DNA of 16,174 nucleotides from Chloroflexota bacterium. GTDB lineage: Bacteria > Chloroflexota > Dehalococcoidia > UBA3495. Shown in pieces: positions 1 to 7,002 of this stretch (its first letter is position 1; each line of letters starts with the position of its first letter). The translations under genes and the position numbers were made by a program. The stretch spans positions 1 through 16,174 of the forward strand of contig JACZXN010000008.1 of assembly GCA_022571575.1 (NCBI GenBank), in the 5' to 3' direction. The notes beneath the pieces are model-generated. The model searched no databases and had not been told where the DNA came from. It saw only the letters and a program-made list of their open reading frames with translations.

Positions 1-93
1 ATCTTGCAGGCGCCGGCGAGCTCACTGGACCGGTGTGGTAGCTTATTGTCCTCAGGTAAACCACAGGCGGCAACCCACTTCATACGGCCAACG

Positions 94-103
94 GGAGGTG
101 ATC
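94..103 (+). promoter_or_regulatory. Strong Shine-Dalgarno site
   Basis: GGAGGTGATC is fully complementary to the usual 3' end of 16S rRNA. GGAGG ends eight bases before the ATG at 107. This decides the start of the hydrolase gene against the in-frame candidate at 35. Confidence 0.8.
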
Positions 104-106
104 AAC

Positions 107-865
107 ATGGCGACCTTGGAAGAATACGCCGGTAGATATGAGACGGTGCGGTTCGAACGGACCGACGGCATCCTTCAGGTGACTTTTCATTCCGGAGACG
201 GCAGCCTGCTTTGGGGCGAAGCCTCGCACCGGGAGCTTGGCCACGCCTTCGCCGACATCGGCAGCGACGTCGAGAACAAGGCGGTGATCCTGACCGGCTC
301 CGGGGACGATTATTGCGCCGAATTCGAACCCGGCCGGTCTTCCCGGAGGATGCCCAAGGACTGGGACAAGACCTTCTGGGAGGGCAAGCGGCTGCTGATA
401 AACCTGCTGGAGATCGAGGTGCCGGTCATCGGGGCGGTCAACGGCCCGGCGCTGATCCACGCGGAGATACCGGTGCTGTCCGACATCGTTCTGGCCTCGG
501 AGACGGCCACCTTCCAGGATGCTCCCCACTTTCCCCGCGGGGTGGTGCCGGGGGACGGCGTTCACGTTGTCTGGCCCATGATCTTGGGAACCAACCGTGG
601 CCGGTACTTCCTGCTCACCGGCCAGACCCTGTCGGCGCAGGAGGCGCTGGACCTGGGGGTGGTCAGCGAAGTGCTGCCGAAAGACCGTCTACTGCCCCGG
701 GCCTGGGAGCTGGCGCGGATGATCGTCGAGCGGCCACCCCTCACCATCCGCTACAGCCGCGTGGCCATGACCATGAACATCAAGCGGCAGATGCAGGACA
801 TGCTGGGCTACGGTCTGATGCTGGAGGGGCTGGCCTACGTCGATAAGTCACTGTCCGAAGAATAG
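107..865 (+). CDS. Crotonase-superfamily beta-diketone hydrolase, 6-oxocamphor hydrolase-like
   Basis: This 252-residue protein has the crotonase (enoyl-CoA hydratase/isomerase) fold. It matches the 6-oxocamphor hydrolase branch, which cleaves a C-C bond in beta-diketones by a retro-Claisen reaction, rather than the CoA-ester hydratases. Motifs seen: [11 protein letters not shown] (64-74), [13 protein letters not shown] (111-123), [16 protein letters not shown] (136-151), [10 protein letters not shown] (164-173). From memory, the active site of 6-oxocamphor hydrolase is Trp40, His122, His145, Asp154 and Glu244. Here Trp36, His118, His141, Asp150 and Glu240 occur with a constant offset of four. 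The ATG at 107 is chosen over an upstream in-frame start at 35 because an ideal Shine-Dalgarno precedes it. It is a single gene, convergent with the next one. The cytoplasmic substrate is unknown; a cyclic diketone is an inference. The family call is firm, the exact reaction less so. Confidence 0.9.
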   Translation: MATLEEYAGRYETVRFERTDGILQVTFHSGDGSLLWGEASHRELGHAFADIGSDVENKAVILTGSGDDYCAEFEPGRSSRRMPKDWDKTFWEGKRLLINLLEIEVPVIGAVNGPALIHAEIPVLSDIVLASETATFQDAPHFPRGVVPGDGVHVVWPMILGTNRGRYFLLTGQTLSAQEALDLGVVSEVLPKDRLLPRAWELARMIVERPPLTIRYSRVAMTMNIKRQMQDMLGYGLMLEGLAYVDKSLSEE

Positions 866-942
866 CCGGGCAGGGCAAGTGTCTCATCGGACTTCGGCGC
901 TTGTCCCGAAGCCTCCGGCAACAATCACAATCACGTCGCGCC

Positions 943-1641
943 TCAAATCGGGACCTCCGGCGCCGGCCGGCTCGTCCCCCGGCGATGGCGGGTTACAGTC
1001 CTGAGGAAGGCCCCAACCTGTAGCGTGATCAAGGCCGCCGTGAGAACCGCGAAAGGAATCTGAAACCAGTTGGGATCGGGAACCGTCCGGTGAAATGACA
1101 TTGTGTAGTGGATATACAGGAAATAAGCGGTGTGCAGGGCCACCGCGTAGAAGATGGTATAGACTCCGTAGTGCAGGAATTTCCAGGCGCTCGCGCCCAA
1201 CGTGCGGACCGCCCAATCCGTTGACGTCGCCATCAGCGGCAGCGCGATCAGGACGGCCAGCAACCCCAGGATGTTGGCCATTCCGAATCCCGACTCCATC
1301 CTGACCGTGCGGTCTATCGCCGGGATGAACTGATACCCCATGAACTGGAAAAAATCCCACTGCACCCACCCGTCCAGGATGATGATCGTGTGGGTGATGG
1401 CGAAAATCCCAAACCAGATCCCAAATTCGCGCCGGTATGAGAGAAAAATCCTGGCCCGCGGTATAAACCCCGCCACCGGCCCCAACATCAGGGTCACGTA
1501 AAGCAGTATCAAGCTGCCGTCTCCCACGGCTCGCCAGAAGCGCATATCCGCGGACCACTGGGGACGGCTAAGCCAGAACAGATAAATCAAAGCGGCCCCG
1601 ATCAGGCCCACGATAAGGTGTCTGCGAATAAGCGCGGTCAT
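943..1641 (-). CDS. Ferric reductase-like transmembrane haem protein
   Basis: This 232-residue integral membrane protein has about six hydrophobic segments (roughly residues 9-24, 43-60, 73-89, 119-138, 155-176, 187-207). It looks like the ferric reductase-like transmembrane domain (YedZ/MsrQ and NOX-type), which binds b-haem and passes electrons across the membrane. Candidate haem ligands are His84 (ITHTIII), His157 (FLHYGVY) and His170 (ALHTAYF); the 13-residue spacing of the last two is typical of the family. There is no FAD/NAD-binding domain, and no MsrP-like molybdoenzyme is next to it, so the redox partner must lie elsewhere. The ATG at 1641 is preferred because GGGGGA precedes it by six bases. 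An open frame continues upstream to 1722 but adds a polar, non-membrane leader. It is convergent with the hydrolase gene and divergent from the small membrane protein gene. Confidence 0.8.
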   Translation of the reverse strand: MTALIRRHLIVGLIGAALIYLFWLSRPQWSADMRFWRAVGDGSLILLYVTLMLGPVAGFIPRARIFLSYRREFGIWFGIFAITHTIIILDGWVQWDFFQFMGYQFIPAIDRTVRMESGFGMANILGLLAVLIALPLMATSTDWAVRTLGASAWKFLHYGVYTIFYAVALHTAYFLYIHYTMSFHRTVPDPNWFQIPFAVLTAALITLQVGAFLRTVTRHRRGTSRPAPEVPI

Positions 1642-2016
1642 GGCAGTCCCCCGATGGTCAATTTCGCCCGGAATCATCGTCACCGGTGATTCCCAAGCAC
1701 GTTGGCCGACGTCCCTCTTCACACCGTGGCAAGCTTTGTTTATACGGTTGGAGTAACATTCGCGGTTCTCTGCAACTCCGAGTCACCTCGGTGGCGTCTT
1801 CCAGCAGCATTTCCAGGAGCATGATGATAACCAGCCCAAGGATAACCGCGCCCCCCTGGGGCCTCCCATCGCGGTAAACGCATTTTGCAAATAATTCCGC
1901 CGTATCATCGATCAGGAATCCACCCCGATACCCCGCCTCGTAACTGATTAGCGGAAATGTATCCATCCGAGGCGTCGGCCTCGGGCGGTGAGACAAAATA
2001 CCGGAGGAACCTTTCA
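1642..2016. other. Divergent intergenic region
   Basis: The 375 bp lie between two divergent genes and probably hold both promoters, though I see no clear -35/-10 pair. A 7-bp stem with a GTCG loop (1967-1984) sits about 30 bp upstream of the ATG at 2017. A - strand open frame (1658-2017; ATG possible at 1966) encodes one hydrophobic stretch, but it has no Shine-Dalgarno site and resembles no family I know, so I do not call it a gene. Confidence 0.4.
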
Positions 2017-2226
2017 ATGAAATTGCGTGGCGTATTACACCGTACCAACTTGATTCTGGGCCTCATATCCCTGGTGCTGGCTCTCTGGGCTGGTACGCAC
2101 CTGCAACATCTGCTGGATGACGCGGGCAGCAGGCACTTCGGAGAGACCGTGGTAGCGATGGTGTTGGCGTTGCTGTTCTTCGCGGCCTGCCGGTACGGCG
2201 CCCGCGTTGGGACCAGCCAGGAGTAG
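2017..2226 (+). CDS. Small two-helix membrane protein, unknown function
   Basis: This 69-residue protein has two predicted membrane helices (about 9-27 and 43-59) joined by a short polar loop containing LDDAGSRHFGE. I do not recognise the family. GGAGGA at 2003-2008, eight bases before the ATG at 2017, supports this start over an in-frame ATG at 1957. It is the first of three + strand genes. The lipoprotein gene follows by 54 bp (from its GTG start), and all three products are membrane-attached, so they may act at the cell surface together. That is inference from order only. Confidence 0.65.
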   Translation: MKLRGVLHRTNLILGLISLVLALWAGTHLQHLLDDAGSRHFGETVVAMVLALLFFAACRYGARVGTSQE

Positions 2227-2280
2227 GGACCGGACCGCGCAGAGATGCCGGACCGCATTGAAATGGTTGAGGTAAAGGCT

Positions 2281-2625
2281 GTGCCGAGAACGCTGATGCT
2301 ATGGGCTTTGCCGGTCCTGCTGGTTGCCGGGGCGGCGTGCGGCGGGGGTTCCGATGCCGCCGTTTCCAATGAGCCCGTGTCGGCCAGGGTGATCGTGACG
2401 GACGTGCAGCTGTCGGCGGACGATCAGAGGGTAGAATATATCACGGTGCTCACGGACGATGGGGAAGAGATAACGATGAGATTGGGCGGGGATATCGAGC
2501 CGGCGGCCTGGGACCCGTCCCATCTCCTTAGCCATGCAGCCTTGGGCAGAACTCTGGGCCTGAAGATCGAGGTTACTTACGTCCGCGCCGATGGGTCGGT
2601 GACTGTGACCAAACTCTCGGAATAA
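2281..2625 (+). CDS. Small lipoprotein, unknown function
   Basis: From the GTG at 2281 the product is 114 residues. It begins with a short basic N-terminus, a hydrophobic core and VAGAAC, with the likely lipidated cysteine at residue 21 followed by GGGS. This is the layout of a type II (lipoprotein) signal, although glycine at -3 is not the commonest lipobox residue. The mature part is a small, probably beta-rich domain (VRVEYITVLTDDGEE-like strands around residues 40-70) of no family I recognise. The start is chosen because GAGGTAAAGG (2269-2278) precedes the GTG. The longer frame from ATG 2245 (126 residues) lacks a good ribosome site and would put polar residues before the signal peptide. 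Confidence 0.7.
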   Translation: MPRTLMLWALPVLLVAGAACGGGSDAAVSNEPVSARVIVTDVQLSADDQRVEYITVLTDDGEEITMRLGGDIEPAAWDPSHLLSHAALGRTLGLKIEVTYVRADGSVTVTKLSE

Positions 2626-2731
2626 TCGGAGTAAGCGGCCGCTCGATGGCATGGCCGAGGTCCCGCGGCCGCGGGATTCTCCTGATTTACCCGGTCCATC
2701 GGTAATGGGCTTTGAAGGACTGGAGGACGTG

Positions 2732-3271
2732 GTGGCAGACCGGAAAGCAAGATATCAACGAAGGCAAAGTGCGCGAGGCCGGAGGCAGCAAGAATCCCGG
2801 AGTGCGCGCCTGCGCAATCTGCGAAGCAGACTTCTCGTGGCCGCGGGTGGTTTCGCGGCAACCAGTTTGGTGGTTGGGGGTATCGTACTGTTCATGACCA
2901 CGAGGAGCACATTTGGGAAGATTCTGCCTCCCACCGGCTATTCCGCTGCCCACCTCGAGACCTTCCCCCAGCAACAGATCAACAGCCAGCCGATACCGCG
3001 GCTGATTCAAGAACACGTCATGGAGCGCACCGCTGGACATACCAGGGGAAAGATGCTGGTGCAATACAACTGTGTTGAATACGAGTGCGAGCCCGGTCTG
3101 GTGGAGAAGCTTACGGAGATCGTGCTGAACTTCCCCTCGCATGTCTACTTGGCGCCCTACCCCACCATGGACGCCAAGATCGCCCTGGCGGCGCCGGGCA
3201 GGTTGCTGACACTCGAAGGCCTTGATGAGGCCAAGATACGTAAGTTCATCACCGAGAACCTAGACCGGTGA
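2732..3271 (+). CDS. DUF3105-type membrane-anchored protein
   Basis: This is a 179-residue protein with a very basic N-terminal tail (about 1-33), one membrane helix (about 34-57) and an extracytoplasmic domain. The domain resembles DUF3105: MLVQYNCVEYECEPGLVEKL, then YLAPYPTMDAKIALAAPGR, then a final LDEAKIRKFI segment. Its function is unknown. The two cysteines in NCVEYEC (C-x4-C) could bind metal or form a disulphide. The start is uncertain. GTG at 2732 has GGAGG five bases upstream; ATG at 2705 or 2651 would lengthen the tail but lacks a clear Shine-Dalgarno. It lies about 100 bp after the lipoprotein gene and is convergent with the CPxC membrane protein gene. The family assignment is from memory of the conserved pattern. 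Confidence 0.75.
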   Translation: MADRKARYQRRQSARGRRQQESRSARLRNLRSRLLVAAGGFAATSLVVGGIVLFMTTRSTFGKILPPTGYSAAHLETFPQQQINSQPIPRLIQEHVMERTAGHTRGKMLVQYNCVEYECEPGLVEKLTEIVLNFPSHVYLAPYPTMDAKIALAAPGRLLTLEGLDEAKIRKFITENLDR

Positions 3272-3369
3272 CCGATGCAAACCAGCGAATCGAAGGTTGG
3301 CGCGGCCCCGGCCACCTTCAGGATAGATCGAACCCGGACCGCTCGGTAACGACGCCCCGCCGGCAGTCC

Positions 3370-3873
3370 TTACGTTGGGCAGGCGCCGATCACGGACCTG
3401 GCTCTCAGGAGCAGGGTCCAGACCAGAAAGATCACCGAGCCAATGCCCAGGTAAAGCTGCACCGGCTCAAAGTAGGCGAGCGCCCCCGATATACCCAGCA
3501 ACACGATGACCAGCTTGTTGCAGATCGGGCAACCAACCGCTAGAAAAGTTAGGACTCCGCTGCCCATGGCCTTACCGCCACCGCCCTTCACCGAAGAGAT
3601 GGCGAAGGTGCCAATCACCAGGCCAAGCAGCAAGCTTGAAGCTATCCAGATCACGTAGTCCTGGTCCCGGGCTGGGATCATCCGGATGAAATAGGGATTG
3701 CCGATCATCGCCGTAGGCACGCCCAGCACAACGAATGCGGCGGCGGCACCCATGGCGGCGGCGATCCATCCCCTGGGTCCGAAGAGCCGCAAGATTGACC
3801 AAAGGTCAGATGGCCGGACGGCGGCGCTCCGGTACACGTCTTTAAGTTGCCTGGCTTGAATCAACTGCCGCAT
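3370..3873 (-). CDS. Four-helix membrane protein with CPIC motif
   Basis: This 167-residue protein has about four membrane segments (roughly 36-57, 73-93, 105-132, 138-156). A distinctive GCPICNKLVIVLLGISGAL stretch (114-132) places a CPxC pair, Cys115 and Cys118, at the start of the third helix. CPxC motifs in membranes often serve thiol-disulphide exchange or soft-metal binding (as in P-type ATPases), but I cannot tie this protein to a characterised family. A further cysteine is Cys165 near the C-terminus. Its 3' end faces the DUF3105-type gene, which also carries a paired-cysteine motif; a shared redox or metal role is possible but unproven. The ATG at 3873 has only a weak upstream purine run (AAAGGGAA). 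Confidence 0.75.
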   Translation of the reverse strand: MRQLIQARQLKDVYRSAAVRPSDLWSILRLFGPRGWIAAAMGAAAAFVVLGVPTAMIGNPYFIRMIPARDQDYVIWIASSLLLGLVIGTFAISSVKGGGGKAMGSGVLTFLAVGCPICNKLVIVLLGISGALAYFEPVQLYLGIGSVIFLVWTLLLRARSVIGACPT

Positions 3874-3997
3874 CCATAGCGTGGTTTCATTCCCTTTGAG
3901 TTCCAGGACGGATTGTAATCAGGGCAGCCTTTCAGTGTCAAAAATGACGTGCCGGTGAATCTGCGCGTGTCACGGCAGTTGCCGCGGCCCGTACATC

Positions 3998-4016
3998 GAA
4001 ACCCGGCTGGGCCGGG
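3998..4016 (-). terminator. Possible weak terminator after the DUF5666 gene
   Basis: Just beyond the stop of the Gly-rich exported protein gene, the - strand reads CCCGGC, a 3-base loop and GCCGGG, followed by only three T residues. The stem (4002-4007 with 4011-4016) is GC-rich, but the T-tract is short. Confidence 0.35.
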
Positions 4017-4025
4017 CAGGTCTTT

Positions 4026-4976
4026 CTACCGGCTCCGGGGCCTGCCGCCGAATCCCCCGCCGCCGAATATCCCGGCTCCTTCGGGTGGGTTCACGATCAC
4101 CGACGCCGCATCGACCGGCGCTCCGCTTTCGAGGTCGCCGGTTACGATGACCAGGACCCGGTCTCCGGTGGACAGGTCACCGGCGGCAACCGTCTCGTAG
4201 ATCTGGATGGCCGAGTCGTCGCCCAGAGTGACCTGGGTCTCGCCTGAATCGGTGGTGACGGTGAACGTGTTGCCGTCCACCGAAGCAATGGTTCCGCTCA
4301 AGATAACGCGGGATGAAGCGCCGCCGCCAAACCCGCCCCGGCCTCCGAATCCGCCCGCGCCGAATGTTGCTCCTTCCTCGGGCGGGTTCACGATAACCAA
4401 CGTTGCCTCGACCGGGTCTCCACTTTCGAGGTCCCCGGTTGCTACGACCAAGACCCGGTCGCCACTGGATAGATTCCCGGCAGTCCCCGTCTCGTGGGTC
4501 TGGATCGTCGAGCCTTCGCCCAGGATCACCTGGGACTCGCCTGAATCGGTGGTGATGGTCAAGATATTGCCATTCACCGCGCCGATGGTGCCGCTCAAGG
4601 CGCCGCGGGCTGAGGTCCCGCCTCCGAAACCGCCCTGGAGGTTGTGGCCGTCCTCTCCCGATCTGAACCCTTGACCATCCCCGGAGGGGGCGTGCTGGCC
4701 GGTTTGGGATTCCCCTGCCAGTGCGGACCCCTGACCACCCGAGGCGCCGCCGCGCAGTTGACCGCCCGGCAGGCCGCCGCCCGCCGAGCCACCACCTGCC
4801 GAGCCCCCAAAGGAAGGCTGGGCTCCGCCGAACCGTTGTTGGAGGAGAGGGGTTTCGGGGAGTGCGCCGTCGTTCTGACTACGGCCCAACGCCAAACCGG
4901 CGGAGAAAGCGCCGCCGATGGCCCCGCCGATGATGATGACGGTGACCATCAATAACAGAAATCCCTTTGTGCTCAT
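4026..4976 (-). CDS. Exported Gly-rich protein with two DUF5666-like repeats
   Basis: This 316-residue protein has an N-terminal membrane anchor or uncleaved signal (about 6-30). It is followed by a Gly/Ser/Gln-rich linker (about 48-122) and two copies of a beta-rich domain of the DUF5666 type (about 127-198 and 226-298). Each copy begins LSGTI, contains TITTDSGESQV or TVTTDSGETQV, and ends in GDRVLV-x3-GDLESG-x-PV-x-A-x3-VIVNPP. The copies are offset by exactly 99 residues and are separated by FGAGGFGGRGGFGGG; the C-terminus ends FGGGGFGGRPRSR. No catalytic residues are visible; a wall- or envelope-associated role is likely. It is the last gene of the exporter unit, 59 bp downstream of the permease gene, and probably co-transcribed. 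Confidence 0.8.
   Translation of the reverse strand: MSTKGFLLLMVTVIIIGGAIGGAFSAGLALGRSQNDGALPETPLLQQRFGGAQPSFGGSAGGGSAGGGLPGGQLRGGASGGQGSALAGESQTGQHAPSGDGQGFRSGEDGHNLQGGFGGGTSARGALSGTIGAVNGNILTITTDSGESQVILGEGSTIQTHETGTAGNLSSGDRVLVVATGDLESGDPVEATLVIVNPPEEGATFGAGGFGGRGGFGGGASSRVILSGTIASVDGNTFTVTTDSGETQVTLGDDSAIQIYETVAAGDLSTGDRVLVIVTGDLESGAPVDAASVIVNPPEGAGIFGGGGFGGRPRSR
4081..4670 (-). repeat. Tandem 297-bp intragenic duplication (two copies)
   Basis: The two DUF5666 domains are also similar at the DNA level. TCGGGTGGGTTCACGAT at 4081 recurs as TCGGGCGGGTTCACGAT at 4378, a 297-bp offset, and similarity continues through each copy. Boundaries are approximate. Confidence 0.75.
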
Positions 4977-5035
4977 TCTCTAGTTCCCTTTGAAATCCAG
5001 CTGAATTTTCGCTGAGACTATTTAATCGAGGCTAT

Positions 5036-6280
5036 TTATTCGTAACGCAGGGCGTCGATGGGGTGCAGTCTGGCCGCCCGCATGGCGGGATAGATACCGA
5101 AGAACAGGCCGATTCCGACGCCGACCACCAGGGCCAGCACGGCGATGTCTCCACTGAAGGTAGTCTGGAAAGTCTGGCCGCCCAGGGTCCGGCCATCCAG
5201 AGCCCAGGACAAAACCGTACCAAGCCCCACGCCCAAGGCGCCGCCGCCCAGACTCAGCAACGCCGCCTCCGCGAGGAACTGGAACATTATGTCTCGGCGC
5301 TTGGCCCCCATGGCCTTGCGGATGCCGATCTCCCGGGTCCTCTCGGTCACCGACACCAGCATTATGTTCATGATCCCGATGCCGCCAACCAACAGCGAGA
5401 TCCCGGCGATGGCCCCCAGGAACACGATGAAGGTGTTGGTGGTCTCCTCCAGGGTCTCGATGGTCTCCTGCTGGCTGGAGATGGTGAAATCGTCATCGCC
5501 GGTGATCCGGTGGCGGAAGCGGAGCACCGTGGCCACCTCGTTCACGGCCTGTTCCATGGAGTTCACGTCAACGACCTGTACGTTGATGGTCTGGACCGAA
5601 ACGCCGCCCTGGGCCGTGCGCGAAGAGGAAAGGCGGTTGTACACCGTGGTGATGGGCACAACAACCTGGTCGTCAAACGAGCCAAAGAATCCGCCGCCCT
5701 TGCTTTCCAGGACGCCGATGACGATGAACTGCCGTCCGCTGATCCGCACCGGCTGGCCGACGGGGTCGCGGAAGCCAAAGAGGTCTTCGGCGACACTTGA
5801 ACCCAGCACCACCACCTGGGAACTGCGGTCCAGGTGAGTCTGGGTGATGAACTGACCCGAAGCCATGGTGAACTCCCGGACAAACTGGTACTGGGGTGTG
5901 ACCCCAACTATCTGGGTGAAGGTGTTCTCCCGGCCGGCCACCACCTGTCCGCTGGTGCTGAGCTCCGGCGCAACCGACATCACCGATGGGGCAAGGGCCG
6001 GGTCTTGGAGGGCGTTCGCATCTTCCAGGGTCAGCGTTGACGCGCTACCCTGCCCGCCGAACACCCCGCCCTGGGAAACGCCGCCCGGGCGGACGAAGAG
6101 CAGGTTGGTGCCCAGGGATTGGATACGTTCGGTGATGGCTTCCTGCGCTCCCCGGCCGATGGACATCAGGGAGATCACCGCCGCCACTCCGATGACGATC
6201 CCCAACAGGGTCAGGCCGGCCCGCAGCTTGTTGGTGGCCAGCGACGATATCGCGGTGATCAGGACGACCCCGAGGCTCAT
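5036..6280 (-). CDS. MacB/FtsX-type ABC transporter permease
   Basis: This 414-residue permease belongs to the MacB/LolC (type VII ABC) family, whose members couple cytoplasmic ATP hydrolysis to movement of substrates on the outer side of the membrane. The N-terminal helix (about 21-41) is followed by an extracytoplasmic MacB-PCD-like domain (about 42-280) and a C-terminal FtsX domain with three helices (about 284-309, 334-359, 377-399). The FtsX domain includes the family signature GGIGIMNIMLVSVTERTREIGIRKAMGA (299-326, read in parts). The ATPase is on a separate gene, unlike the fused E. coli MacB. The ATG overlaps the stop of the ATPase gene by 4 bp (6277-6280). An insert VFGGQGSAST in the outer domain resembles the Phe-Gly tracts of neighbouring exported proteins. 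Confidence 0.93.
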   Translation of the reverse strand: MSLGVVLITAISSLATNKLRAGLTLLGIVIGVAAVISLMSIGRGAQEAITERIQSLGTNLLFVRPGGVSQGGVFGGQGSASTLTLEDANALQDPALAPSVMSVAPELSTSGQVVAGRENTFTQIVGVTPQYQFVREFTMASGQFITQTHLDRSSQVVVLGSSVAEDLFGFRDPVGQPVRISGRQFIVIGVLESKGGGFFGSFDDQVVVPITTVYNRLSSSRTAQGGVSVQTINVQVVDVNSMEQAVNEVATVLRFRHRITGDDDFTISSQQETIETLEETTNTFIVFLGAIAGISLLVGGIGIMNIMLVSVTERTREIGIRKAMGAKRRDIMFQFLAEAALLSLGGGALGVGLGTVLSWALDGRTLGGQTFQTTFSGDIAVLALVVGVGIGLFFGIYPAMRAARLHPIDALRYE

Positions 6281-7002
6281 CGCGTCCCTCCCAGTGGAGC
6301 GGACCGGGAACGGACAAATTCCCCGGACGTCTGGTCGCTCACCACGGCCCCGTCGCGCATGGAAACGACCCTGTTGGTGGATGCGGCGATCTCCGGGTCG
6401 TGGGTGACGATCAACACGGTGATGCCGTCGTCGTCGCGCAACTGATGGAGGATGTTCATGATGTCATTTCCGGACTGGGTGTCCAGGTTGCCGGTGGGTT
6501 CGTCGGCCAGGATGATGGACGGGTCCTTCACCAGGGCGCGGGCGATGCCCACCCGCTGCTGTTCGCCCCCGGAGAGTTCAACGGGCCGGTGTTTCAACCG
6601 GTGCCCCAGGCCGACCTTCTCCAGCGCGGCGATGGAGCGCTGCCGTCCATCCTTGCCCCCCCGATAGAGCAACGGCAGCTGCACGTTGGCCAGGGCCGAC
6701 AGCCTGGGCAGCAGGTTGTAGGTCTGAAAGATGAACCCGATCTTGCGGCCCCGCAGTTCGGCCAATTGATTGTCGCTGAGGTGCCCAACATCATCCCCAT
6801 CCAACAAATATCGTCCGCTGGTGGGCACGTCGAGACAACCGAGAATGCTCATCAAGGTGGACTTTCCGGACCCGGAAGGGCCAACGATAGAGAGCAGTTC
6901 CCCCTGCTCCACGGTCATGGAGATTCCGGCCACCGCATTCACGGCCACTTCGCCCATGGCGTAGACCTTGGTGACTTCGTCCAGCTCGATCAGCGGGGTC
7001 AA
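6277..7002 (-). CDS. MacB/LolD-type ABC transporter ATPase
   Basis: This 241-residue ATP-binding subunit belongs to the MacB/LolD/FtsE class. It has all motifs intact: Walker [10 protein letters not shown] (41-49), Q-loop Gln93, signature LSGGE (143-147), Walker B IILADE (163-168) and switch His201. The segment after the Q-loop ([21 protein letters not shown]) is typical of this class. It should pair with the permease encoded immediately downstream (4-bp overlap) and with the adaptor encoded upstream (4-bp overlap at 6999-7002), which together imply translational coupling and equal dosage. The C-terminal 15 residues beyond the core domain are poorly conserved. No residue is missing, so it should be active. 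Confidence 0.95.
   Translation of the reverse strand: MTPLIELDEVTKVYAMGEVAVNAVAGISMTVEQGELLSIVGPSGSGKSTLMSILGCLDVPTSGRYLLDGDDVGHLSDNQLAELRGRKIGFIFQTYNLLPRLSALANVQLPLLYRGGKDGRQRSIAALEKVGLGHRLKHRPVELSGGEQQRVGIARALVKDPSIILADEPTGNLDTQSGNDIMNILHQLRDDDGITVLIVTHDPEIAASTNRVVSMRDGAVVSDQTSGEFVRSRSAPLGGTR

Noticed and set aside
211..846. Long + strand frame inside the hydrolase gene
   Set aside because: It is a shifted frame of a clearly recognised enzyme, rich in Gly, Arg and Pro as expected of a high-GC shadow.
866..942. Possible bidirectional terminator between convergent genes
   Set aside because: CTTCGG can pair with CCGAAG, but the stem is only six pairs and there is no T-run on either strand.
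1658..2017. 119-residue - strand frame with one hydrophobic segment
   Set aside because: It begins at TTG or at an ATG (1966) without a Shine-Dalgarno site, overlaps the likely promoters and resembles no family. It remains a remote possibility as a small membrane protein.
3268..3543. 91-residue + strand frame overlapping the DUF3105-type stop by 4 bp
   Set aside because: The overlap looks operon-like, but most of it is antisense to the well-supported CPIC membrane protein and its composition is that of a shadow.
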